DNA of 64,000 bases from an uncultured Flavobacteriaceae bacterium (GCA_947500435.1 CANMRV010000001.1:434001-498000); one strand, 5' to 3'; positions 1-8,941 are shown, counted from the stretch's first letter. Notes: generated from the letters alone by a model not told the origin. A program made the numbers and translations.

Positions 1-504
1 GTCTGTTTTTCAGGGGGAAAAGGAATTCGAGGTCCCCAGAGTGCGGGCTTACTGCTGGGCAAAAGAGAATATATTGAAGCTGCAAGATTACACACCCCAC
101 CAAGAGGAACCACCATCGCACGGGGTATGAAAGTTAATAAAGAGGAAGTCTTAGGTATGATGGTAGCCTTGGAGCTTTATCTCTCAAGAGATCATAAAAA
201 GGAATGGGAACTTTGGGAAAGTCAAATCAAATTAATCAGCGATAGTGCGCTTTCTGTAAAAGGAGTTAAAACGGAAATTCATGTGCCTCCGCACGCGAAT
301 CATGTTCCTAGTTTGTATATTAGATGGGATGAAAAGGAAGTGGGTATATCCACAGACGAAATGCGCAAAAGATTACGGGATGGCCATCCATCCATAGAAA
401 CGGTCGGAAACAAAGAACAAGTAGGGATTACCACTTGGATGATGGAACCCGGTCAAGAACGAATTGTTGCGCAACGCGTAAAGGAAGTTCTTGAAAACGT
501 CTAA
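1..504 (+). CDS. SelA-like PLP-dependent enzyme, 3' part (5' end outside window)
   Basis: The frame is open from base 1, so 167 C-terminal residues of a longer protein are visible; the ATG at 127 is internal. The fragment opens with SGGKGIRGPQSAGLLLGK, which matches the segment around the PLP lysine of fold-type I enzymes of the SelA-like branch (selenocysteine synthase-like proteins, D-glucosaminate-6-phosphate ammonia-lyases). The lysine of GGK, visible residue 7, would carry the cofactor. The rest is the usual small C-terminal domain, ending at TAA 502-504. The next gene encodes a RidA-fold protein, and RidA proteins deaminate reactive enamines released by PLP enzymes, so a deamination or elimination reaction on an amino acid or amino sugar is plausible. 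The substrate cannot be told from this fragment. Confidence 0.8.
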   Translation, partial: VCFSGGKGIRGPQSAGLLLGKREYIEAARLHTPPRGTTIARGMKVNKEEVLGMMVALELYLSRDHKKEWELWESQIKLISDSALSVKGVKTEIHVPPHANHVPSLYIRWDEKEVGISTDEMRKRLRDGHPSIETVGNKEQVGITTWMMEPGQERIVAQRVKEVLENV

Positions 505-530
505 ATTGTCAATAACCAAACGCAAATATT

Positions 531-1106
531 ATGAATAAAATCTATTTATGCCTTGCTCTTTTACTTGCTTTTTCATGTAATCAAGTCAAGGAAGTTAAAG
601 AAGAAAAAGTAACCGAAGAAGTTCAAGAAGCCATTGACCCAAATTACAATCCTGAGGCTAAATTGCAAGAATTGGGTATTGAATTAAGTACGCCTTCAGC
701 TCCTGTTGCCAATTATGTAAATGCGGTCCGAACCGGGAATCTAATTTTTCTTGCTGGTAAGGGCCCGAGAAAAGCAGATGGAGAAAATATTACAGGAAAA
801 CTCGGTGCCGACTTGACCATTGAAGAGGGATATGAAGCGGCTCGCATTACGGGAATCAATCAACTTTCTGTTTTGAAAGCTGAGTTGGGTAATCTCAATA
901 AGGTCAAACGTATTGTAAAGGTAAAGGGAATGGTGAATTCCATGCCAGATTTTACAGACCAACCTAAAGTAGTTAATGGGTATTCCGATTTGATGGTGGC
1001 TGTTTTTGGGGATAAGGGAAAACATGCCCGAGCCGCCGTGGGAATGGGTGCGCTTCCAAGCAACATCGCTATTGAAGTCGAAATGATTGTTGAGGTTTAC
1101 GAATAG
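531..1106 (+). CDS. RidA/YjgF-family lipoprotein
   Basis: This 191-residue protein has an N-terminal lipoprotein signal: hydrophobic residues 4-14, then lipobox AFSC with Cys16, followed by a charged linker rich in Lys and Glu (residues 17-40). From about residue 45 it has the RidA fold, ending with ARAAVGMGALP, where Arg167 corresponds to the conserved arginine that binds the imine carboxylate in RidA. Most RidA proteins are cytoplasmic and hydrolyse enamines or imines formed by PLP enzymes. Here the lipobox predicts a membrane-anchored periplasmic or outer-membrane form. It lies 26 nt after the PLP-enzyme gene and 1 nt before dctP, so the three are probably cotranscribed. The fold call is firm; the exported location is inferred from the signal. 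Confidence 0.85.
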   Translation: MNKIYLCLALLLAFSCNQVKEVKEEKVTEEVQEAIDPNYNPEAKLQELGIELSTPSAPVANYVNAVRTGNLIFLAGKGPRKADGENITGKLGADLTIEEGYEAARITGINQLSVLKAELGNLNKVKRIVKVKGMVNSMPDFTDQPKVVNGYSDLMVAVFGDKGKHARAAVGMGALPSNIAIEVEMIVEVYE

Positions 1107-1107
1107 G

Positions 1108-2154
1108 ATGGATGGAAAAGTCCCAATAAAAAAGAATCAAAGAAGTCTACTGCTTACTTTTTGCAGTATGGCTTTTGTGCTACTACTTTTTATAGGTTGT
1201 AAACCTAAAGCCAACCAACCTGAATTCTTATTTCGAACAGCAATTATTGTCAAGGAAGACCATACTTGGTATAAAGCCTTTGACTATTTCAAACAAATTT
1301 TAGAAGAACGCTCCAACGGGCGTATCGAAGTTCAATTGTACCCTTCGGAACAATTGGCGAAGGAGATTGAAGCGATTCGCTTGATTCAAGCCGAGGTTAT
1401 TGATATAACAACAACCGGTTCCACCCTGACAAATTGGTTTGAAGTTGCCACCTTTTGCGAGCTGCCCTACTTGATGAAAGACTCTACTGATATGAACCTA
1501 TATATCAAAGGGCGTGTTGGTAAATTGATGGAGACTGAGATGATTGAGAAAGCCGGAGTTCGGGCGCTATGTCATTTTGAACGCGGGCCTAGACATCTGA
1601 CATCCAACAGACCAATTCGACATCCTGATGACCTAAATGGGATGATTCTCCGGGTTCCCAATGTTCCTTCTTTTGTTACTACATGGAGTGCATTAGGAGC
1701 AAAACCCACACCAATGGCTTTTTCTGAAGTATTTACCTCACTACAACAAGGCACCATTCAAGGACAGGAAAATCCTTTTGCCATGATTAACAATGGTGGG
1801 TTTGCCGAAGTACAGAAATATGTAAATCTTACAGGGCATGTGATAAGTTGGGTCTATGCTGTAATTGGTGAAAAACAGTTTCAGAAATTACCACTGGACC
1901 TTCAAGAACTTGTTGTTCAGGCTGGTAAGGAAATGCAGAAATATGAGCATGACCTTTTTTTAGAGAACGAAAAAAATATACAGCAAGTGTTGAAGGACAA
2001 AGGCATGGAATTGATTGAAGTTGATACCGAGGCCTTTGCCAAGAAGTGCGAACAAGCCATTTACGATAGTCTATCCCCCGAGATGCAAGAAATATATCAC
2101 GAATTGAAACGCGAACAAGAAGCACATGCGAAAAGCAATAGGGAAAATTCTTAA
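1108..2154 (+). CDS. dctP: TRAP transporter solute-binding lipoprotein (DctP family)
   Basis: This 348-residue protein is the extracytoplasmic receptor of a tripartite ATP-independent periplasmic transporter. It has a lipoprotein signal with lipobox FIGC (Cys31), followed by a DctP domain. Family features include the EAIRLIQAEVIDI stretch near the N-lobe and RPIRHPDDLNGMILRVPN with the conserved Arg that pairs with substrate carboxylates, then the TPMAFSEVFTSLQQGTIQGQ segment. I chose ATG 1108, 1 nt after the RidA stop, over an upstream in-frame TTG at 1087, because 1087 lies inside the RidA gene and lengthens the signal needlessly. The gene overlaps dctQ by 29 nt. The ligand is probably an acid such as a sugar acid or keto acid. 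Confidence 0.9.
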   Translation: MDGKVPIKKNQRSLLLTFCSMAFVLLLFIGCKPKANQPEFLFRTAIIVKEDHTWYKAFDYFKQILEERSNGRIEVQLYPSEQLAKEIEAIRLIQAEVIDITTTGSTLTNWFEVATFCELPYLMKDSTDMNLYIKGRVGKLMETEMIEKAGVRALCHFERGPRHLTSNRPIRHPDDLNGMILRVPNVPSFVTTWSALGAKPTPMAFSEVFTSLQQGTIQGQENPFAMINNGGFAEVQKYVNLTGHVISWVYAVIGEKQFQKLPLDLQELVVQAGKEMQKYEHDLFLENEKNIQQVLKDKGMELIEVDTEAFAKKCEQAIYDSLSPEMQEIYHELKREQEAHAKSNRENS

Positions 2155-2590
2155 GGTTGGTACCCTTGTCAGTACTTGGGGCTTGATTGCCATGGTTTTG
2201 CTTCAGATTATCTGTCGCTTTTCTTGGTTTGAAACGCCTTCATGGACGGAGGAAGCATCACGTATACTTTTTATTTATGCCATTTCATTTGCCTCTGGTC
2301 TTGCTTTAAAGTCATCAAACTATTATGTAGCTCTTGATGCCTTCTACAATAGGTTCAACCCAAAATTTAAAGTGTTTTTGGACAAGTCTATTCCCATAGT
2401 TATATTCTTATTATTCGCTGTTTTCGCTTTCTATTCAATACAATTCATAAGCTTAGGAATGATAGAAAAATCACCAAGTATGGGATTCAATATGGGCGTG
2501 TCATTTTTTAGTATGTTCATCATTGGGTCAACCTTGTGTTACTATGCCTGGCATAAAATTGTAAAAGCTTTTAAAAGGAAAAGCACATGA
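2126..2590 (+). CDS. dctQ: TRAP transporter small permease (DctQ family)
   Basis: The 154-residue protein has four predicted membrane helices (about residues 12-32, 44-64, 86-108 and 124-146) and the DctQ signature around TPSWTEEASRILFIYAISFA after the first helix. DctQ proteins bridge the binding protein and the large permease in TRAP carriers. The start lies 29 nt inside dctP and the stop overlaps the dctM start as ATGA, so translation of all three subunits is likely coupled. Length and topology are normal for the family. Confidence 0.9.
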   Translation: MRKAIGKILKVGTLVSTWGLIAMVLLQIICRFSWFETPSWTEEASRILFIYAISFASGLALKSSNYYVALDAFYNRFNPKFKVFLDKSIPIVIFLLFAVFAFYSIQFISLGMIEKSPSMGFNMGVSFFSMFIIGSTLCYYAWHKIVKAFKRKST

Positions 2591-3861
2591 TTTGGATTCT
2601 CGTAATTGTATTCGTAGTTGCCCTCGTACTTCGGTATCCCATAGCTTTTGCTTTAGGGCTGGCCTGTTTGGTCTATTTAATCGGTGCTGATATTCCGTTG
2701 ATTTTGATGCCCATGAAAATGTATTCAGGCATTGATGTTTTTGTGCTTTTGAGTATCCCGGGCTTTATAATCGCCGGAAACCTTATGAACCAGGGAGGGT
2801 TGACAGAGAAGATAATCTCTTTCTGCAATCATTTGATGGGTCACATTCGAGGCGGGCTTTCTCTAGTGAATATCGGAGCATCAATGTTATTTGCAGGTAT
2901 TTCTGGTACCGCAATATCGGATACAGCAAGTATGGGTTCGGTGATGATTCCTGCGATGAAAAAGGAAGGCTATGATGCTGATTTTTCATGTGCAGTAACC
3001 GCAGCTTCTTCTACGGTGGGACCAATTATTCCACCCAGTGTACCGATGATTATTGCGGCAACTTTAAGTGGACTATCCGTTGGGAAGTTATTCTTGGCAG
3101 GTGCAATTCCAGGATTATTATTGGGAGTTGGTTTAATGGTGGTGGCCTATTTCATTGCTCGAAAAAAGAATTATCCCAAGCACCCGAAAAGCAGTTTTGG
3201 TCAAGTTGCAAGAGGTTTTGTTGATACGTTTTGGTCTTTACTTATGACCTTTATCATTCTCTTCGGAATTATTGGTGGCATATTTACCCCAACGGAAGCT
3301 TCCATTGTGGCAGTTTTGTATGCTTTGGTAGTAGGCCGTTTCGTTTACAAAAAGTTGAACTTTAAAAATGTTCAGGTTGTGATTCTCGATTCGATGAAAA
3401 CATCGGCATCTTTAATGGTCCTAGTTGGGTTCGCGAATTTGTTTGGATATATTTTGATTACAGAACACATTCCACAGACTATTTCAAGTGAAATATTAGG
3501 ATTTAGCTCTAACAAGTATGTCGTGCTCTTATTGATTAACCTGTTGCTAATTGCTGTGGGAACTTTTATGGAAACCATTGCTGCATTACTAATTCTGTTT
3601 CCAATTTTATTGAAAGTTGCAATTGCGGTAGATGTTGACCCCATTCATTTCGCCGTCATCGCTGTATTGAACTTGATTATAGGTTTAACAACACCACCTG
3701 TTGGTGTTTGCCTTTTCGTGGCATCAAGTATCGGAAAAGTTTCCATTGGAAAAGTTAGTAAAGCTGGCTTTCCATTTTTATTGGTGAGTTTGGGAGTATT
3801 GGTTTTAGTTACTTTAATTCCTGAGATTTCCTTGTGGTTGCCCAATCTATTTACCGACTAA
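2587..3861 (+). CDS. dctM: TRAP transporter large permease (DctM family)
   Basis: This 424-residue, highly hydrophobic protein has about 12 membrane segments and the DctM signatures GISGTAISDTASMGSVMIPAM and SSTVGPIIPPSVPMII in the first half, and GLTTPPVGVCLFVASSIGK near the C-terminus. It forms the sodium-driven transport channel with DctP and DctQ. It completes a normal dctPQM set, so the operon encodes a whole transporter. The adjoining RidA, PLP enzyme, esterase and isomerase genes suggest uptake of a small organic acid made or consumed by those enzymes; that link is inference. Confidence 0.93.
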   Translation: MIWILVIVFVVALVLRYPIAFALGLACLVYLIGADIPLILMPMKMYSGIDVFVLLSIPGFIIAGNLMNQGGLTEKIISFCNHLMGHIRGGLSLVNIGASMLFAGISGTAISDTASMGSVMIPAMKKEGYDADFSCAVTAASSTVGPIIPPSVPMIIAATLSGLSVGKLFLAGAIPGLLLGVGLMVVAYFIARKKNYPKHPKSSFGQVARGFVDTFWSLLMTFIILFGIIGGIFTPTEASIVAVLYALVVGRFVYKKLNFKNVQVVILDSMKTSASLMVLVGFANLFGYILITEHIPQTISSEILGFSSNKYVVLLLINLLLIAVGTFMETIAALLILFPILLKVAIAVDVDPIHFAVIAVLNLIIGLTTPPVGVCLFVASSIGKVSIGKVSKAGFPFLLVSLGVLVLVTLIPEISLWLPNLFTD

Positions 3862-3876
3862 TTTTAATTCTATGAA

Positions 3877-4710
3877 ATGAAAATTCAAAACCTCATTTTA
3901 GTATTCTTCTTTCTAATAAACGGGTTTCTATTTTCGCAAGACAAGGAATATGTTTTAAAGGAAGATATTTCCTATCGAACTCAAAGCTCCCAAAATGAAG
4001 ACGTGTACATCAAAGAGCGTTGCAAACTGGATGTATATTATCCCAAGGACACCACAAACGTAGCAACCATAGTTTGGTTTCATGGCGGGGGATTGGAATT
4101 TGGGGAAAAACATATCCCTGAAGGGTTATTAAATAAGGGTGTCGCAGTTGTAACGGTAAACTATCGTATGCATCCAAAAGTAAAGCATCCTGTTTATATT
4201 GAAGATGCTGCAGCTGCGGTGGCTTGGACCTTTAATAACATCAAAAAGTATAATGGAGATTCCAATAAGATTTTTGTTACTGGTCATTCTGCAGGAGGTT
4301 ACTTGGCCAGTATGGTCGGTTTGGATAAAAGCTATTTAGAGGAATATAATATTGACGCCAATGATTTAGCAGGATTGATTCCCTTTAGCGGACATACCAT
4401 TACCCATTTTACCATTCGGAAAGAAAATGGAATTAAAGGAACGCAACCAATTATTGATAAATATGCTCCTCTTTTTCATGTGAGAAAGGATGCTCCGCCT
4501 ATATTATTAATTACAGGAAATCGTGAAAAGGAGTTATTGGGTCGATATGAAGAAGTAGCTTATTTCTATCGTATGATGAAGGTAGTCGAACACCCTGATA
4601 TAGAGTTGATGGAATTAGATGGGTACGGGCATAATATGGTATATCCGGCAATTCCACTATTACTAAATTTTATTAAGGAGCAGCAAGAAACTAAAAAAAG
4701 TCATAAATGA
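3877..4710 (+). CDS. Exported alpha/beta-hydrolase (carboxylesterase/BD-FAE-like)
   Basis: The 277-residue protein begins with a Sec signal (hydrophobic residues 5-18, likely cut after LFSQ). The oxyanion-hole motif WFHGGG lies near residue 68, the nucleophile elbow GHSAGGYLAS near residue 140, and the catalytic His in DGYGHNM near the C-terminus. The acid position reads TGNREKE where relatives usually have TGDRE, so the acid may be the neighbouring Glu. The fold matches exported acyl or feruloyl esterases of the BD-FAE type. The gene starts 15 nt after dctM and overlaps the next gene by ATGA. A role in releasing an acyl group from a transported or surface substrate is inferred. Confidence 0.85.
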   Translation: MKIQNLILVFFFLINGFLFSQDKEYVLKEDISYRTQSSQNEDVYIKERCKLDVYYPKDTTNVATIVWFHGGGLEFGEKHIPEGLLNKGVAVVTVNYRMHPKVKHPVYIEDAAAAVAWTFNNIKKYNGDSNKIFVTGHSAGGYLASMVGLDKSYLEEYNIDANDLAGLIPFSGHTITHFTIRKENGIKGTQPIIDKYAPLFHVRKDAPPILLITGNREKELLGRYEEVAYFYRMMKVVEHPDIELMELDGYGHNMVYPAIPLLLNFIKEQQETKKSHK

Positions 4711-5678
4711 AACGAAAAGATTTTATTCAGCAGGTTGGATTATTATCCGCAGCAAGTGCTTTGAGCATGGAGCAGCTCTTTGCAAGCACTTGGGTCAAAT
4801 CCTCTTTCGATACCCTTGATAAAATAGGGTTAGGGTTATTTTCATTGCCTTCATTATTGGAAAAAGATTTTGAAGGCGGAATAAAAATGCTAGCTGAAAT
4901 GGGTTATTCTGAATTGGAACTTTACGGTCCGTATGAATTCAGTCACGAAAGCGCAAAAGACCGATGGAATACAATCACCCCCATGCTCGGGTTTTCAGGA
5001 AGTGGGTTTTTCGGGCGTCCTGCGGATGAGGTAAAATCAATTTTCAAGGAATATAGCATGAGAGTGCCATCGATACATACAGATCTAGATACGATGGAAA
5101 CCAACATGGATGCCTTTGCAAAAGCGGCTGAGGTATTGGGCTTTGAGTACATCACCTTACCTGCAATTCCTGATGAGCGTAGGAAAACCATGGACGACTA
5201 CAAAAAGATGGCAGATACATTCAATGGTATTGGTGAAAATGCTAAAAAAGTAGGGCTCAAATTAGCCTATCATAATCACGGGTATGGTTTGCAAGAAGTG
5301 GACGGTCAAGTACCTTTTCAAGTCATGATGGACGATACCGACCCAGAACTCGTTTTCTTGGAAATGGATGTCTTTTGGACAACTGCTGGAAGGGCAAACC
5401 CCGTAGAATATCTTAAGAAATATTCGGGCCGCTATCACATGATGCATGTAAAGGATATGAAACCAATCACCTATTTTGCAGGTGATGGTTCTGATGCTCC
5501 CCAATGGATAGAACTATTCCCAAAAATGACAACGGCAGGGGACGGAGACATTGATTTGGATACTATTTTAAAAACGGCAAATGCAAACGGGGTCAAACAC
5601 TTCTTTGTCGAACAAGACATGGTTCAGCAACCGGAAATAGCCTTAAAAAGAAGTATTGATTATTTAAAGACAATTTGA
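4707..5678 (+). CDS. Sugar phosphate isomerase/epimerase family TIM-barrel protein, exported
   Basis: This 323-residue protein has the xylose-isomerase-like TIM barrel of the AP endonuclease family 2 group. Recognisable segments are KIGLGLFSLP at strand 1, YHNHGYGLQE, LEMDVFWTTAGRANPVEYL, HMMHVKDM and FVEQDM, which carry the metal ligands His, Asp, His and Glu. The N-terminus (KRKDFIQQVGLLSAASAL) resembles a Tat-like or Sec leader but has Lys-Arg-Lys, not a strict twin arginine. Many Bacteroidetes paralogues of this type are exported and of unknown sugar specificity. It overlaps the esterase gene by 4 nt and ends 4 nt before the convergent nagB stop. Confidence 0.85.
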   Translation: MKRKDFIQQVGLLSAASALSMEQLFASTWVKSSFDTLDKIGLGLFSLPSLLEKDFEGGIKMLAEMGYSELELYGPYEFSHESAKDRWNTITPMLGFSGSGFFGRPADEVKSIFKEYSMRVPSIHTDLDTMETNMDAFAKAAEVLGFEYITLPAIPDERRKTMDDYKKMADTFNGIGENAKKVGLKLAYHNHGYGLQEVDGQVPFQVMMDDTDPELVFLEMDVFWTTAGRANPVEYLKKYSGRYHMMHVKDMKPITYFAGDGSDAPQWIELFPKMTTAGDGDIDLDTILKTANANGVKHFFVEQDMVQQPEIALKRSIDYLKTI

Positions 5679-5682
5679 AAGA

Positions 5683-6447
5683 TCATATCTGAATTTTCGT
5701 GGCGGACGCTTTATCCAAAAACAACATGGTATTTGGATGTGTTCGTAATATAGTTGCCGGACATGCCGTATTCACTTCGTTGTACAAAGTGTTATGAACT
5801 GCTTGTGCTTTTCTTGCATCGGGAACAACGCAGCTGATGGTCTTACAACGCATAATAGCTGGAATAGTTAACGTCAAAGCCTGCTTGGGAACATCGTTAA
5901 AGGTCGGGAACCAACCTTCGCCCAATTGCTGATTGCGACAAGCATCATCTAGGGCGACCAATTTCACCAGTTTAGGATCGTCAAAATCGGCTAAGGGTGG
6001 ATCATTGAAAGCTATATGCCCGTTTTCACCGATTCCGATACAAGCAACATCAATTAAATGTAACTTCAACGTAGCAGCGTAGTTTTCCATTTCTGTTTCT
6101 AAATCTTCTGCGTCTCCATTTAGGAAGTAGATTTTTTTGGGAGCCACTTCATCCAAAATACGTTCTTTCAAATATTTTCTGAAACTGGCTGGATGCTGGT
6201 CTGAAATTCCCTTGTATTCATCCAAATGAAAAACGGTAATTTTTTGCCAATCAATATTTCGTTTCTTAAAAGCTTCGAGAAAAGAAAATTGGGAAGCCCC
6301 TGTAGCCAAAATAAGATTTGCGGAACCTTTTACCACTAGAGCCTCGTTTAGCTTTTTTTCCACGAAATCAGCTGCGGCCCTTCCCATGGAATTGGCGTTA
6401 TCATAAATAGCTATTTTTAATTTATCAACTGAAAGATTCTTGGTCAT
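5683..6447 (-). CDS. nagB: Glucosamine-6-phosphate deaminase (NagB family)
   Basis: This 254-residue protein belongs to the NagB/SugarP isomerase fold and should convert glucosamine-6-phosphate to fructose-6-phosphate and ammonia. It shows the catalytic LDEYKG pair (Asp76-Glu77) followed by HPASFRKYL, and GIGENGHIAFNDPP with the general-base His at about residue 144. I use ATG 6447; an in-frame TTG at 6453 only adds two residues. It is the last gene of the nagA / NRAMP-like / nagB cluster, 12 nt after its neighbour. The family also contains paralogues with other substrates, but the nagA context supports amino-sugar use. Confidence 0.9.
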   Translation of the reverse strand: MTKNLSVDKLKIAIYDNANSMGRAAADFVEKKLNEALVVKGSANLILATGASQFSFLEAFKKRNIDWQKITVFHLDEYKGISDQHPASFRKYLKERILDEVAPKKIYFLNGDAEDLETEMENYAATLKLHLIDVACIGIGENGHIAFNDPPLADFDDPKLVKLVALDDACRNQQLGEGWFPTFNDVPKQALTLTIPAIMRCKTISCVVPDARKAQAVHNTLYNEVNTACPATILRTHPNTMLFLDKASATKIQI

Positions 6448-6459
6448 TATCAATTATAG

Positions 6460-7701
6460 TTAGAGAAATTCTGCTATAGCAAAATAGGTTGTGATTAGAG
6501 AAAATATAATAACCGCGAAAATGCCAATATTGAGTTTGGTACTGGCTTTGTGTTTTTGCATCAATTGCGATTTATTGATCAATACAAAAATAGGAATCGC
6601 CACAGCGGGCAGAATACAAGCTTGAAATGCCTGTGAAAAAACCATTAGAGCTGGAGGACGTTCCTCCAGAAAAACCGTTCCGAAGGCGAACAGCAATGCA
6701 ATGAAAATTAACCACCGGGATTGGGTCGACCGAATGTTCCGTGGCTTTCCGGTGTAATCCGCAACCAGCCAGGGAGCAATCAAAACAATTGGAAATATGG
6801 TGGAAAGTCCTGCCCCGGTGATTCCAACAATCAAGACAAATGCCGCCAATTTTCCTCCTAAAGGTTCGAAGAGATCAATCATTTCAACCGTGTTATCCAA
6901 TTTGAGGCCCGATAGGTGTAGTGTTCCTGCGGCTACTGCCATAATCACACCGCTCAAAAGTAACATCATAGCCGCTGAAACGAATGAATCACGCTTTTCC
7001 GTTTTCAAGTCCTTGATTCCCCAACCTTTTTCGGCAACTACTGTACTACGCATAATAAATACAGCCGCAGAGCATGTTGTGCCGGCTATTGCGGCTATCA
7101 GCCCCAAAGCACCAGGCGTATCAGGGATACTGGGAATAATTCCTTCTGCAAGTGCTGAGAAACTTGGTTGGACCATAAAGAAGACCACTATGAATGAGAG
7201 CCCCATAAGAATGACCAGCACCGTTAGAACTTTTTCAAAAGCCTGATAGCGCCCATACCAAAGTAAGAAGGAGAGGTTGATACTAAAAAAAAGGATAATC
7301 CAAAACCTACTAATGAGATGTCCATCAAAAGCTAGACGTATACCTTCTTGCACCAAATCTGCTACTATGCCCATTACGCCCATCAAGGCCAATAATTCAC
7401 CAATTATCAGTGCGATAATAATGTATAGTGATAGCACCCAACCCCATTTAAATTCGGATTTGATATTGAACAAGGCTGTCTTACCAGTAACCAAAGTCAC
7501 TTTTCCATAGGCGACCATTAGTACGTAAGTAAAGATGCAGGACAATACCAGCGCCCAAAATAGTCCCATGCCATGTTCCGCACCAGTCTTGGCCATAGTG
7601 GTAACACTACCCGTTCCGATATTATACCCTATCAAGAACAGACCGGGACCTACGGCGCTTAAAGCGATGAGAATTTTCTTTCTAAGTGAGGTTTTTGGCA
7701 T
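6460..7701 (-). CDS. NRAMP-like membrane transporter with atypical metal-site motifs
   Basis: The 413-residue protein has about 11 membrane segments and the NRAMP/MntH fold. In canonical NRAMP proteins TM1 carries DPGN and TM6 carries MPH, which bind the divalent metal. Here TM1 reads GPGLFLIGYNIGTGSVTT and TM6 reads AAVFIMRSTVVAEKGW, so the Asp of DPGN and the His of MPH are not present in their usual form. It sits between nagA (4 nt away) and nagB (12 nt), so it is almost certainly cotranscribed with amino-sugar catabolism genes. Either it carries a different cation or it moves an organic substrate such as an amino sugar. The fold call is firm; the substrate is unknown. Confidence 0.8.
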   Translation of the reverse strand: MPKTSLRKKILIALSAVGPGLFLIGYNIGTGSVTTMAKTGAEHGMGLFWALVLSCIFTYVLMVAYGKVTLVTGKTALFNIKSEFKWGWVLSLYIIIALIIGELLALMGVMGIVADLVQEGIRLAFDGHLISRFWIILFFSINLSFLLWYGRYQAFEKVLTVLVILMGLSFIVVFFMVQPSFSALAEGIIPSIPDTPGALGLIAAIAGTTCSAAVFIMRSTVVAEKGWGIKDLKTEKRDSFVSAAMMLLLSGVIMAVAAGTLHLSGLKLDNTVEMIDLFEPLGGKLAAFVLIVGITGAGLSTIFPIVLIAPWLVADYTGKPRNIRSTQSRWLIFIALLFAFGTVFLEERPPALMVFSQAFQACILPAVAIPIFVLINKSQLMQKHKASTKLNIGIFAVIIFSLITTYFAIAEFL

Positions 7702-7705
7702 TTAA

Positions 7706-8911
7706 CTATTTGTTTTCATAGACTAAATGGCCGGCCACAAAGGTCTTCTTGATGGTCATTTGGTCGTTTTCCATGGTAAATAGAATAAGGTCGGCTCGTT
7801 TACCTTTCTCTATTTTCCCGAGCTCATCCATGGAGAACATTTCCGAGGGATTCGTACTTGCCATTTGAATGGCATTCTTTAAGGAGCATCCAGTAAATTC
7901 GATTACCACACCAACACACTTGCTAATGGGGGATGCGGCTCCGGCCAATACATTTTCTTTAGGAAGTTTTACCACATCTGGAGTCAATACCAACGTGCGT
8001 TCGCCTCGGGTATATTCACCAGGTGGAAGTCCTGCTAAGTCCAATGCATCCGATACCAATATGGTCTTGTCAACTCCTTTCGCCTTGTAAAAGGTGCGAA
8101 CTTCTTCTCTTCTCAAGTGGAAACCATCTGCGATAATACTTGCAGTAATGGCATCGTTTGACAATTGTGGCCAGAGGGGATTGTCATGTCGATTAATTTC
8201 ATTGGCACAACCATTACCTAAATGGGTTGCCATTTTTGCTCCGGCACCTACCGCAAGTTCCACATCTTTGGCGGAACCATTATGATGACCCAAGGAAACG
8301 ATTACTCCGCTTTCGACACACTTCTTTATAAAAGGAATGGCCCCTTCAATTTCTGGAGCGACAGTAATAATCTTGATACCATTATTAGCTGCTTTTTGTA
8401 TTTCTTGAAATTCTGCCCAATTTGGAGCCTTGATATATTTTTCCAAATGTGCACCGCGAAATCCAGCCAGGGGAGAAATATATGGACCTTCCAAATGGAA
8501 TCCGGGGATGGATATACCAATCTCTGGGTCTTGCCTTGCTTTGGCTAGAATGGCAAAGTTCTTTTTGATAAGGTCGATGTCACTTGTAATAATGGTTGGA
8601 AAATAAGAGGTTACCCCAGCTTCCCAAAGGGCTTTTGTAGCTTTTCTTACCCCTTCGACCGTAAGGTCCGGACCGGAAAAATCAACACCCATATAACCGT
8701 TTATCTGTATATCGATTAATCCGGGGGCGACATACACCTTAGGGATCGTTTCTAGGTCGGTAGATTTTTGCAGTTCCGAAATTTTTCCATTTTCTATTTT
8801 GATGGAAACAAACCCTTCATCTGAATAAAGCACGCCTTGTATGGTATCTTTTTCGTTAGGGACGTATATGGCGGCAAGAAGTATAAAAGCAAATGCGGTC
8901 AGTATTTTCAT
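7706..8911 (-). CDS. nagA: N-acetylglucosamine-6-phosphate deacetylase (NagA), with N-terminal hydrophobic extension
   Basis: The 401-residue amidohydrolase should remove acetate from GlcNAc-6-phosphate. It shows APGLIDIQINGYMGVDF, FHLEGPYISPLAGFRGAH (metal Glu), SLGHHNGSA, MATHLGNG and ILVSDALDLAGL (catalytic Asp), all in the family order. Compared with usual NagA proteins, which begin near the strand IQGVLYSDEG, it has about 22 extra N-terminal residues (MKILTAFAFILLAAIYVPNE) that look like a signal or membrane anchor. No other in-frame ATG precedes the conserved region. Export of a sugar-phosphate enzyme would be odd, so this needs an experimental start. It leads the nagA-transporter-nagB unit; a short dyad lies about 31 nt upstream. 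Confidence 0.88.
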   Translation of the reverse strand: MKILTAFAFILLAAIYVPNEKDTIQGVLYSDEGFVSIKIENGKISELQKSTDLETIPKVYVAPGLIDIQINGYMGVDFSGPDLTVEGVRKATKALWEAGVTSYFPTIITSDIDLIKKNFAILAKARQDPEIGISIPGFHLEGPYISPLAGFRGAHLEKYIKAPNWAEFQEIQKAANNGIKIITVAPEIEGAIPFIKKCVESGVIVSLGHHNGSAKDVELAVGAGAKMATHLGNGCANEINRHDNPLWPQLSNDAITASIIADGFHLRREEVRTFYKAKGVDKTILVSDALDLAGLPPGEYTRGERTLVLTPDVVKLPKENVLAGAASPISKCVGVVIEFTGCSLKNAIQMASTNPSEMFSMDELGKIEKGKRADLILFTMENDQMTIKKTFVAGHLVYENK

Positions 8912-8941
8912 GGGTTACGATTTATGCTATTACATTCTGCG

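Noticed and set aside
6797..7246. A 149-codon plus-strand open frame opposite the NRAMP-like gene
   Set aside because: Antisense shadow of a clear multi-pass membrane protein; composition is low-complexity Ser/Ala/Pro.
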